Assembly (NCBI GenBank): GCA_025526915.1
Contig: JAHLKH010000060.1
Location: forward strand, 62,001-126,000
Reading direction: 5' to 3'
Origin: Entophlyctis helioformis
Lineage: Eukaryota > Chytridiomycota > Chytridiomycetes > Chytridiales > Chytriomycetaceae
Length of the DNA: 64,000 bases
The notes beneath the pieces were generated by a model. It was given only the letters and a program-made list of their open reading frames with translations. It did not search any database and had not been told where the DNA came from. Positions 35,572 through 46,500 of this stretch are shown piece by piece (positions within the stretch are counted from its first letter, which is position 1; each line of letters begins with the position of its first letter). The translations under genes were made by a program, and so were the position numbers.

Positions 35572-38500
35572 TGTGCACAATCAGCCGACAGCAGCCAGCA
35601 GCACCGGCGCTTCATCTTCAGCCGTCCAACCGCCACCACCACCACCACCAGCAGCAGCAGTTCCATCAGCAAATGAGCTGCTTACGGCCCTCACCAGCAG
35701 TATATCAGGTGGAGGCGGTGCTGTGGACATGCTGCTGCGCCATCTTGGCTATGTCCTGGCGGACAGCATGATGGTGCAGCCGCAAGCAACCAAGCATGCC
35801 ATCCACTCCTGGATCGTAACAGTCATGCAAATGACGATCCATCGCACCTGGACGCGGAGGGTGCTGCAAACCAACGCAGCCAAGCTGCAGGATGACACGG
35901 TACGGATGGACATGATGCAGACGTGCACGATGCTGATGGACATGTCACTGATTGATGCAATGCAGCAGGCGGCCACAGAGCACAGCGACGCGTTCCAGAA
36001 AGACGCGCGGCAAGCAGCCATGATGGACATGGCACAGATGGACACGATGCGAGCAGCCATGATGGATGCCGACATGATGGACGCGACGCAGCAGACGGTG
36101 ACAATCCAGGCCGACGCGATCCTGTCAGCCGTGGTGCAGGCAGATGCAGAGCTGTCGGCCTTGATGCACACAAGTGCGCAGACGGCAGACGCTGTGCACG
36201 CGGGCACTATGGAGGCTGTCTTGCCCTACAGGCTTGATGGCAGCCTTTGCGCGGATGCAAGGATGACATTTACAGCAATCTGGCCAGGGATGTGTGTGGC
36301 ATGCTCGCGCGGCACTACATCTCTAGCCAGTCTGAGCTGGCCGTCACTGCAGCCCTCAAGCTGATGCCCAGTGCATCCATTGAGGACGTGAGAGTGTGGA
36401 TTGCGGCACTTTTCAAGACCGCCAAGGCTGCCAAGGCCGCCAAGGCTGCTGCTGCCAAGGCTGCCAAGGACGCTACACCACCGGCGATCGAGGACGCCAC
36501 ACCGCTGGCCACTTTGGACACTGCTCCTCCCACCTCAAGTCTCAAGCGGGGCCGGTCCACCTCTTCGTCAGCCAACAAGGGCGGCAGGCCCAAGAAGCGA
36601 CGGGGCAGGAAGGCAGCCACCACCAAGGACGCGGCATCCAGCTCTTCCTCGGCCACTGAGGACAGCGGTATTGATACAGTCCCGCAAGAGCTGCACGAGC
36701 TCAAGACGCTGGTGCCTGATGTGTCTCGGTCAGAGATCGTGATCTTTTACGAGCTGTCCAAGCTTGCTGGCACGACAAACAAGCTGTGCCCGCAAGCAGC
36801 CAGCCGCGATCCCTTCATCCTCATCACCGAGACAACGCTCTTTTGGGCGGTGATGGGGAGTAGTGATGATCGCATCCGTGGCGAGCAAAGTGCTGCTTTG
36901 GCATACTTGCGACTGCAGCTCCTTGCTGTACTCAGTAGGTCGCACTTGTTTATGCCATGTCTACATGATATGATGCTGACACTCCACTTTTATCCAAGAC
37001 TACCAAAAAGCCAGCTTGGGCCTCGCATCACCAACACGACGATCAAGAAGGCGTTCAGCAATAGCAAGGAGCTCTGTATCCTCAACATACTCCTTCCCGG
37101 CCTCCGCCCCAAGAAAGGCCGCTATCAGACGCCAGACGAGGCCGACAAGGAGGTGTTTGAGCAGGTCCAAGCAAATGACGCAGTCATTGCTGATGCGATG
37201 CAACTGGCTGATCACGAGGGTCTGGTTGGCAAGGAGCGCCAGGAGTTTATAGACGCCGTGATCGATGGTCTTCCTCCTGCAAGTCCAAGCAAACCGACCG
37301 CGGTGGGCAGCTTCCGGACGGACGGATACAGCATCTTTCAGCTGGCGCTGGACTATCGCACAGACCGTCCAGAGTCGCCTCGCAGTATGTGGCGTGCTTG
37401 AATGCTTTGGTGCACACATTGGTTCTGACTGCCGCCTTGATCTGCATGCTCCAACATGGCATCTTTAGGCGAGCAGCCAGCCTTGCTGATGGCATGCCTG
37501 ATGATGATGATGATGATGATGAGGCTGATGACGATGATGGCATGATGGGCATGATGGGCATGATGGGCATGATCACTTGGATGGCGAATGTGAGTTGCTG
37601 TGCCAATCCAGACGACACTTGTTGTCCACACCGACTGACATGCCATCCACAGCTGCCGATCCAGCCGACCCATCAGCCACCAAGCCAAAGCGACCAATCC
37701 TGTAAGTCCACTTGCATGCCAACCTCGGCATTGGTGCACATGCATTGCACATTCCTCACTCATGCCATGGCATGACAGGGCAAGCTCAGCTTCTACGCCT
37801 CGCAGCGACTGCCAACATTGTCAAAGCCAACAAGTTGTTCACCAACAAGGGCTACCGGTTTGTGCGTATTGTCGGCATTGATTGGGGCGAGCGGTACATG
37901 TATGGCGCGTCCAGCATGCTGGTCGATCTGGCAACCTTTCACCTATACCCTCGAGTCCAACTACGTGCTCTCCTCTGGCATGGCACGAGCGAGCACAGCC
38001 TTCAGCGGTGGTATGCATGCAATGACTCTGCCACGGCACTCTTGACCAGATCAACTCACAGTGCCTGCCTCTTGTGCCAGGCTCAACAATCGATATGCCA
38101 AGGCTGCGGACGTCCACGAGGCCATTGCATTCAAGACAGCAAAGCATGCCGATCCAACGTCAAGCTGGCGAGAGAGCCTTTTGGGATCTGCGCTGCCATG
38201 CGTACTGCACGCCATTCCTGAATGCACGGGTACGTTTCTCTGTTCTGAATGCCCATTGGCATGACCGCCATACTGCTTGATCGCCTGCTGATTGCACTGG
38301 ATGGCATGGCATGCATGGCATTCCACAGAAGGTCAAGGCCAAGCGGTTCACCAAGCGCAGCACAGCACGTCTGATCGCGGAAACGCTCTTGAGGCATCAT
38401 GAAGCTGGCAGGATCGACCACTGGCAAGCGCGCATCAGCTGCATCTCAAGGCTGCTGTGACGAGCCAACAGAGAAGGACATTCCCGTTGTCTGGGCATTT

Positions 38501-38930
38501 GGCATCGACTTTACAGGCCAAGGTGGCCGGCATGCTGTGTTTGAGAAGTTTCTCATCAGGCATCTGCGGTCTCTGGATATGCTATGTGCGTCTGATGCCA
38601 CTGTCCATCCCATCCATCTGTGCACCAACTGACACACACCACACACACACACACACAGATCTACCGCTGCAACGAGAACCTGACCAGCCAGATGTGCCCG
38701 CAGTGCAAGCAGCGGATCCCATACGAGAACCGCACAACCTGCGACGCTACGAGTGCATACCATGCACGACCGTCTACCACCGAGACGTGCTTGAGCCACC
38801 AACATTGGATGGTCGCACTGTGGCATCTGCTCTATGGACAACGGCCGCTCTACTTGACGCACACGCACCTGACAGCAATCCAGCCACACAGAGTACCTTG
38901 CAGACATCAAGGCAACTCATCATGACATCC
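35552..38930 (+). CDS. Fanzor, eukaryotic TnpB-like predicted RNA-guided nuclease
   Basis: Fanzors are eukaryotic homologues of IS200/IS605 TnpB; characterised members cut DNA guided by an RNA from their own 3' region. The frame begins at ATG 35552 (MHQDEHDVHNQ) with Pro and Met-rich low complexity to 36230. An exon from about 36244 (DDIYSNLARDVCGMLARHYI) includes a nuclear-signal-like KKRRGRK. Then come AVGSFRTDGYSIFQLALDY (37300), a poly-Asp stretch (37500), RuvC-I IVGIDWGERYMYGASSM (37870), the segment shared with the truncated copy (38081-38229, 38331-38590), NENLTSQMCPQCK with a RuvC-II-type Glu (38672), and RRYECIPC plus HRDVL (RuvC-III) near 38745-38790. Relative to the minus-strand copy it lacks single bases in several homopolymers, shifting frame inside RuvC-III; these look like sequence errors. 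The final stop is therefore uncertain. Confidence 0.7.
37500..37572 (+). repeat. GAT trinucleotide run and GGCATGATG tandem repeat
   Basis: A run of seven GAT triplets (poly-Asp), then four copies of a 9-bp ATGGGCATG-type unit encoding Met-Met-Gly. It lies between the TDG motif exon and RuvC-I and may be exonic or intronic. Confidence 0.7.
38632..38657. repeat. (CA)n tract at Fanzor splice acceptor
   Basis: CA repeat ending directly in cag before the zinc-ribbon exon, at the same position as in the minus-strand Fanzor copy. Confidence 0.8.
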
Positions 38931-39303
38931 AGTGGCGTGCACAACATCACATCATGCTGCTCGCGACACCGCCTGATCAGCCTGTCGTCCAGCAGCCTCC
39001 GTCACCCGATCTGCTTCCCTTCAAGTCGCATGTGGCCTCATGGGATCAGATCATGCTGCCATGTCTGCCAACAACAACACTTTGAATCGGGGCACCTCCC
39101 GATCGACCTAACGGGTCACTTCATAGAAGGTGAGACCCTCGTTGGATGTGCCTCGCCCGCCTGTCGTCGCATGCTCGTTGCTGACTCGAACCTTCCATCG
39201 TGTGATGTGGGCTTGCATCCGTCGCCTCTTGGGTCGAATTTAACTCCAAAATCCTTGGTAATTGTATGAATATCGGGCCCACACGACGTCCAAAAGCCGT
39301 CGA
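38931..39303. other. 3' flank of Fanzor, candidate guide-RNA region, and right end of block
   Basis: No convincing gene. In characterised Fanzor and TnpB loci the guide RNA is encoded from the end of the nuclease gene to the element boundary; by analogy 38931-39115 is where it would lie. From 39116 to 39303 is the CUE gene promoter. I identified no specific RNA structure. Confidence 0.3.
39089..39115 (+). repeat. Right inverted repeat
   Basis: Ends CTCCCGATCGACCTAACGGG, the reverse complement of the left repeat at 29281-29306 apart from one substitution in the outer 21 bases. Confidence 0.7.
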
Positions 39304-40351
39304 ATGGACCCCAACGTGCTGATTCTCAGCGGCATCTTCCCCGACGCAGACGACTCGCTCATCGAGTCGGTGCTGGACGCCCACGACGGCGACCTCTACC
39401 AGGTGCGTGGCTTGCCGTGCCAACGTGCGTCTTACAGGCGCCCCTCCGTCCTTCCTTTAACATCCGCGACAGTCCCAGGCGTATCTGGCCAGGCACTTTG
39501 AAGCCAACGAGACGGCCGCCGGCGCACTACGCCCACGGGAGCTGTCGTTCACTGCTGCGACGATGGCGCGTCTGCGCAGCTGAACGCCCTGTCTGCCCAA
39601 TACCCGTCCATGGACGCCTCGGTGCTGCAGTCGGTTCTGGACGCGCATGACGGCAACATGGACGACACCCACGCGTATCTGGCCTCCAAGGGCCATGTCA
39701 TGCACTTTCGCAAATGGTCCGAGGAGACCAAGGGGCTGTCGAGGGGTCTGCCGAGGGGTCGGCTGGCCTGCGAGCGACGGCAGACGATGACGCCAGAGGA
39801 TCTCAACAACCCCTTCAGTGACAGAGCAGCCATCACGCAGCAGATCGTGCGCATCCGTCGCACCTCCTCCGTATGCTGCTGCTGTCAGCCCCTTGCATGC
39901 CACAGAAGCTGCGACTTTTGCGAGCACAGCCAGCATCGCCTCCCGTCCACCTGCATATTCTGCTGCTGCGTCACGCTCGTCCATGCACTCTCGGCCTTCC
40001 ATCCACTCTTTGTCAGGCTCGGCCAGACATAGTGCTGCATCGTCTGTTCCACGCCGCTGCCACCGCGACGATCACAGGCATCCGATCTTTCCCTTCAGCC
40101 CTCCAGTGCCGACGTGCGGGCTTTGGACGCAAGTGCGTGAGCTCATCGGCTGCTGCCTTGGCACTCAACACGCCTCAAGACGCAGACAGCAGCGATCCGT
40201 GGGCTTTGCGGCCCTCGCAGGCCTCGCCATCACAAACTGGCCAGTGCCGCCGCAGCACTATCCGCTGCAGACAATGCAGACTGCCCCGCGACAACAGCAA
40301 AGTGCACACGATCCGCCTCCGATCTCTGGCTGGGATAACGGCGGCTGGTAG
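39304..40351 (+). CDS. Protein with two CUE ubiquitin-binding domains and PPxY motifs
   Basis: Probable ubiquitin-pathway adaptor. Exon 1 (39304-39402, MDPNVLILSGIFPDADD) and exon 2 (from 39473, phase 0, gtgcgt...acag) together form a first CUE domain: IFPDADDSLIESVLDAHDGD then SQAYLARHF. A second follows: QYPSMDASVLQSVLDAHDGN then THAYLASK. Both keep the FP/YP and the di-leucine-like L of ubiquitin-binding CUE domains. Further on are NNPFSD (an NPF endocytic-type motif), PPPY and PPAY (WW-domain ligands, as used to recruit Nedd4/Rsp5 ligases), Ser/Ala-rich sequence and a C-terminal ISGWDNGGW. Frame changes at about 39560 and 39860 have no intron and are probably indels. Its start lies 189 bp outside the candidate element's right end. 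Confidence 0.7.
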
Positions 40352-40595
40352 TCTGTCCAATACAGTCATGCATTCATTTGCACCTCTCCGTTTCAGTAAC
40401 TGCCCACCATCATCCACGTCATGCGAGTCTCAAGGGCAGCGGCCGGCCGATGCGTGCTGCTTCCAGACACGCGCGACATGGACGCGTCGGCCTCTCCCCC
40501 GCAACAACAATAACAAAACCAGGCGGACAGACACAAAGACGTTGGCCAGATAGACGCAGCACATTGACATACACAGCCAAAAACGCAGTAGCAGC

Positions 40596-43500
40596 ATGTC
40601 GTCAGAGGCTGCCTCACAGTCGTCCTCTGGCAACCAGGGGCTGGCTCTGCCGCAGCTCCAACAGCAACAGCTGGCTCCTGGCGCGCAGCTGTCGCTCTTG
40701 GACAGTAGCAGCAACAACAGCAGCAACTTGAGCGCTCGCCGCGTGTCTTCCGGCGGCTCTCGCAGGGGCAACAGCGGCCACCTCAGCCCGGACAGACCCT
40801 CGAGCGGAAGGGCTCCATCCCGGTTCCCCGCTCCCGCTCCAAGTCGGGCTCCGTCATCCGCGCCGACCCAACAGACAGCCTCGTCAGCGACCTGCAGTCG
40901 CGTCTTTACACGGTCGCCGGACGCAAGCAAGGCCCGCACTTTGAGCTTGGAAGCAAGCGCAAGTCTGCCGTCGATGGCGGCCCAGGTGGCGATGCCGCAC
41001 TTGTGCCACCGGCCGCAGTCGGCGCCGTGTCGACTGGCTCGGTCGCCCAAGTCCCTGGCTCAACCGGCTCGCTCGCGGCCATGGGCCAGCCTTCCCCATC
41101 GTCTCTGGCCCAGCAACAACAGCAGAAACCGCCCCAGCGTCTGGCTCCCATTCGCGGCGGATCTGGCGCGTCCGTCAACACGGTTCCTCTCGTGCCACAA
41201 CAGGCAAGCCTTGCTCGCCCTCTCGCCTCTCGCTCTCTCGCCGAATGCCTGCACTCGTCCTGCCACCGCCCGGCTTGAACTAACCCTGCCACGCATGCCA
41301 CGCATGCCACGACCCACCCACCGTGCTCTTGCTCGACAAGCAGTACATCCCAGACACCATCTTCTCCTCCTTCCAGTATGCCAAAAAGGACAAGGCGCCG
41401 CTGCGTCCAGTCATCCTCAAGGCCAAGCGTCCTGTCGTCAATCCGGCTCGTCCAAAGACGCCTGCCTTGCACGACCAGCTCGCCTCAACCTCGCCAAACT
41501 CGATGCGCGATCCGTCTCGCAACCGCCACCTTGCCGGTCATGCGCCAACGACGACCTGTTTGACCAGAGCATCGATGAGCATGGCAACATCCTCGTCGGA
41601 TTCGCTCCACCAATCATCCCACCGATTCAGGGTGACCGCGAGCAGAAACGCATCCGCATACAGGACACGTCCATTGACGAGAACGAGGACATGCAGGTCG
41701 ACAACGTTGACGAGCATGAAGATGGCGACGGCGATGCAGTCGATGAGCAGGGCCACATGCACGTCCGTAGTACTGCCCGCGCTACTAATCTGAGTGCCGG
41801 CACCATGAGCAGCACAAACAGCGGCGGCACTGTCGATAAGAAGGTGTCGATCAACCAGGGAATAGCGCGCAAACCCAGCCAGGTTGTCCCTGACGTCCAT
41901 ATGGACGACATCAACAGCCTGCTGGACGTGTCGGCCAACGCGGGCAAAGACGGAATCGCGCCAAGCGCCGCAGCCCCAGCCGGATTCGCAGCTGTTCTGC
42001 CCAAGAGCGACCCACGCAGCCCCTTTAAGTTCCTGTCGTTCATCAAGTCCCACCCGGCGACACACGAGTTTGTGTACATGGTCCCGATCAAGACATCGCT
42101 CAAACGCGGCCAGCCGACATTCAACCCATACAATCTCCAGATTGTCGAGTTTTCGCAGGTCAACACCAAGTCCGCCGACGGCTACTACACCATGTCGTCC
42201 GAGGGCGTGACGCACTTCAACAACCTTGGCCATGGCGAGTTTACGCCACTGCACCAATGGGTGCGCGAGCACCATCTCTTCCACTCGTTGCTCAAGATCC
42301 CTTCTTTGCGCGGTACCGCCTGTGGAAGTGCTTCACGCTGTGGAAGAAGACGGTGCTGCACACCAAGATCATGCACGCCAAGAAACAGCTCGGCAAGAAC
42401 CTGTTTCTGCTGCATCCGGTGCTGCGCTCGGCACTTCTCGACATCCAGAAACTCAACATGGAGGTGGTGTTCAGCAAACGGCTCGTGGCAGTCGACACCG
42501 ACAAGAACTACGAGCTGGGCGAGTTTGTGCGCGACCAGAAGATGTGGGTCGACCAGATCTCCATTGTGGTGCTGCGGACGTGGGGCGAGCAAGTGCGCGG
42601 CATCGTTGAGCGCGCCAGTCTGCTCTGTCTCAAGGAAAAGGGCTTTGATGTCGAGAACCAGATGATCAATAACGCCGCAAAGGCGGCGAGGCGGCCGGCG
42701 AAGAGAAGCCGCAGGCTGCTGGTCTTGCGTCGCCGCCGCCCGCCGCTGGATCGACACAGGCGCTGCTCGCCATGAATCTCAGCGGTGCTTTGGCGCGCAA
42801 GAGTCTGGAAAACATTGCAAACGGCCCCAAGAAGCTCACGTTCACGGAGCAGGCAGCGCGCCGCACCGAATGCCGCCGTCTGCAGCGGTTTGTCAAGCTG
42901 GTCGACTACACCATCATCTATACGCTGCAGCTGCTCGCCATCCAGAGTGTGCAGGACTTGCTGCGGTTCGCGTTCCACGGGTGCTCTGACGCTGATGTCG
43001 TCATTGACAACTCGGGAACAGGCACCATTATTGTGAGCGAGAACGGATACGTGCAGGCGACAGACGGCGCTGGCGCTGCTGGCGAAAAGTTTGGCGGCGG
43101 CAACCGCGGCGGAGCTGCTGCTGCTGCTGCTGCTGCTGCTGCACTTGCCATTACAGCAGGCGATCAAGACGCGGTGTCCCACACTGTCGCTGCCGGCCAG
43201 AACGCCGTGACAGGCGTGCAGGTCGGCGGCTTGGTTGTCGGCAGCGAGGTGCCGACCAGCCAGCTCTGCGTCTGCGGCTTCGACGGATTCTCTGATATCC
43301 TGAGCCGCATCATCATGGCGACGATCCCGCAGCTGCAGCTCATCGAGATCGTCGAGGAAGAAGGCCCGATGCTGGACGCAAGCTTCAGCGGTGGCTCCAA
43401 GTCCAAGTCAGGTGATCGTCTTGCGCAGCAGGATGGCAGCGCCGGGTCCATCAATATCATCCTCTCGTCGAAGCTGCCCGTCAAGGTCGACGACAAATGG

Positions 43501-46500
43501 AAAGGCGCGGGCGACCGCACCGTGCGCCAGTTTGTGGCGCTGTTCCGCACCGAGCTGCTCGTCCATCAACACGACCAGACCAAAAAGTTTTACTTTGCGC
43601 CGTCGCTGCAGGACTACCTTGGCGCCATTGACACGATCCTCAAGATTTACATGACGACCGTCGAGCGGTTCCCGACACTGACCAACTCGATTGCGTTTCT
43701 GGACCCGGCGAACCTCGCGGGCGGCGCTTACTCGGCCGTCCGCGGACTGGAGGATTCCGAGTTTGGCGAGGGTCCGCAGATCGGGTCGATTATCATGGAC
43801 GGCGGATACTTCCGCGAGTTGTGTGGCCGCATCCGCGGTGTGCTCGTGGCATGTTCACCAATGCCGCCAACTGGGTCAACACGCTCGAGGACGTGCGCGC
43901 CATGTGGATCGAGAATGAGCGGTTCCATGGCCTCGAAGCGCTCCGTGCGTCGGCCGGCGAGACGGCGTACCTGCTTGCAACCACATCCGCCGAGAGCGTC
44001 GAGGGTGGCGTGGCGGCTATTGCTCAACGCCAAGGCCGAGCGCGACCGTCTGGAAGCTGAGCGCGCTGCTGAAAAGGCCGAGAAGGCCAAGAAAGGCCAC
44101 GGCGACATGGAGGTCGATGGCGAGGAACAAGGGGAGGAGGAGGAGGAGGCAGAGGAGGAAGACGCCGGCCCGCCCAAGGAGCAGACGATTCTCGAGCTTG
44201 GATCAAACGTCGCATCCAAGCCAGACGGCACCAAGTACTCGCCCCTTGTCGAGTTTTTCGAGACGGCGCTAGCCAGTTTGCATACCAGAAGCAGACCATG
44301 ACGGCCATCCCCGTGCGCTCGACGATCAACAACCTGCTCATCGACACCAACAAGCTCAGAGCGTGCTTGTGCCCAGTCCCGAGCGCTGCTTCAACGAAGT
44401 CGCGCGCATCCTGCCAGGTCTGGCTCGCGACAAGAACGAGCTGTTGCTGACCGAGGTGCAGACATGGGTGCGTGTTCTCAACACACAGCCCACAAACGTC
44501 GAGGGCTTCGTCGAGTACCTCGGGTGGCTCGAGAAAGTGCGCGACAGCATGCCCGTCGTCGACCAGCTGGAGGACGAGGTCACCAAACTCTACGGCCTGC
44601 TGGACACGTACAAGATCCAGATCCAGCCGACGGATCTGGCCATGTTCCAGACACTCGGCCCGACGCTGCGCACGCTCAAAGACTCTGTCGACGTAGCCAT
44701 GGATACAAAGGAGGAGTCGATCACGCGGTTCACAATCGACCTGGAGAAGAGCATGTCCGAGCTCATGAGCGAGGTGTCGGATATCCGCAACAGAGCGCAG
44801 GACCCCATGGTGCTCAACTCCATGTCCAAGAGCGATGTTGTCATCAAGTTCCTCGAGGACCTCCGGCAGCAGCTGGAAAAGGTCGAGATCCTCAAGAAGC
44901 GGTATGAGCAGTGGGGCGAGCTGTTCAAGCACGGCGGAAGCTCAAAGCCGGCTGCGGGCGTGGATGCCGCGGCTGCGGCTGTCGCAGGTGATGGAAAGGC
45001 GGCCCCTGCCGGTGCTCCAGCTCCGGCTGCTGGCGCTGCGGCGTTGGCCAAGGGCTCAGAGCTCGAAGAAACCAAGAGCGAGATTGAGCTCAAGCGCACG
45101 CTGTGGACGAGCCTCAACGAGTGGGAGTCTCTGACCGAGTAAGTGCACGCTTGCCGTTGAGTGTCTGCATGTCTGCATGTCTGTCTATCTGTCTATCTGC
45201 GTGTCGGCCTCGCTGGCGATCAGAGATTGACACGGCCATCCGCCCTTGCAATGGATGCAGTGGATGGAAAGCACAGCCCTTTGACTCGCTCGTCACGGAT
45301 GACATCAACACGCGAATCATGTCGTTCCTCAAGATCGTGTACAACCTGGACAAGGGTCTTCCGCCCAACGAAGTCGTTCCCCGTCTCAAGTCCATGGTGG
45401 ACGAGTACCGCGTCATGTACCCGACAATCGTCGATCTGCGCAATCCGGCGCTCAAGCAACGCCACTGGGAGAAGATCCAGGAGCGATCGGCAAGACGCTC
45501 GTCAAGGACGAAACCTTTACGCTCGCTAAACTCATTGAGCTGCGCGTGTTCGAGTTCAAGGACGAGCTGAGCGGCATCTCGAGCCAGGCAGGATCAGAGG
45601 CTGCCCTCGAAGAGATGCTCAGCAAGGTGGTCAAGAACTGGAGCGAGGCCGAGTTTATTGTGACGCCATACCGCGACAACAAGGACGTGTTCATTCTTGG
45701 CACGGTCGAGGACATCCAGACGCTGCTCGAGACTCGCAGGTGACCATTGCCACTATCAAGGGATCGCGGTTCATTGGCCCAATCAAGACCGAGTCGACCG
45801 GTGGGACAAGCAGCTGACGCTCTTCTCCGAGACGCTCGAGGCGTGGCTGACCTGCCAACGCAACTGGCTGTACCTCGAGAGCATCTTCTCAGCGCCAGAC
45901 ATCCAGCGGCAGCTGCCAGACGAAGCGCGCATGTTTTCGCAGGTGGACCGGTCCTGGAAAGACGTCATGCGCAAGGTGTCGCGCAACCCCAACGCCATCA
46001 AGTCTGGCACGATGCCGGGCCTGCTCGAGACAATGCAGCAGAACAACGTGCTGCTCGACCAGATCCAAAAGTGTTTGGAGGACTACCTCGAGTCCAAGCG
46101 TCTGCTTTTCCCGCGGTTCTATTTCCTGTCCAACGACGAGCTGCTGGAGATTCTGTCGCAGACCAAGAACCCGCAGGCCGTGCAGCCGCATCTGGGCAAA
46201 TGCTTCGATGCCATCAAGAGCCTCGAGTTCTCGTCCAACGACCCCAAGAGCATCGACATTGTCGCCATGCTGAGTCCCGAGGGCGAGCGCGTGCCGTTCC
46301 TCAAGACCATCAAAGCGCGTGGCAACGTGGAGGGCTGGCTCGGCAATGTCGAGGAAGCCATGGTGGCCGTGCTGCGCCGGCTGGTCAAGTCTGCGATCGC
46401 CGACTTTGAAGACGCCAAGCGGTCTGAATGGGTGCGCGAGCACGTCGGCCAAGTCGTTGTGACTGGCAATCAGGTCATCTGGTCGCGCGACGTGACAGAC

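Larger units (their letters stand above)
29281..39115 (+). mobile_element. Candidate TIR-bounded element carrying XPG-like nuclease and Fanzor genes
   Basis: The 9,835-bp block starts with CCCGTTGGGTCGATCGGGAG and ends with its near-exact reverse complement (20 of 21 bases). It lies between CNOT9 (minus, start 138 bp outside the left end) and the CUE gene (plus, start 189 bp outside the right end), as if inserted in their shared divergent promoter. Inside, all plus strand: a DPBB protein, a CCAAT repeat array, an acidic protein, an XPG-family nuclease and a Fanzor. Fanzors are known passengers of eukaryotic DNA transposons. I see no recognised transposase and no obvious target-site duplication. 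The repeats could instead be a promoter motif shared by the two flanking genes, since each faces its gene in the same orientation. Confidence 0.4.

Noticed and set aside
35552..38930. Bacterial IS605 insertion or contamination as source of the TnpB-like sequence
   Set aside because: The gene is split by spliceosomal introns that are conserved between two copies; no HUH transposase (TnpA) was found nearby.
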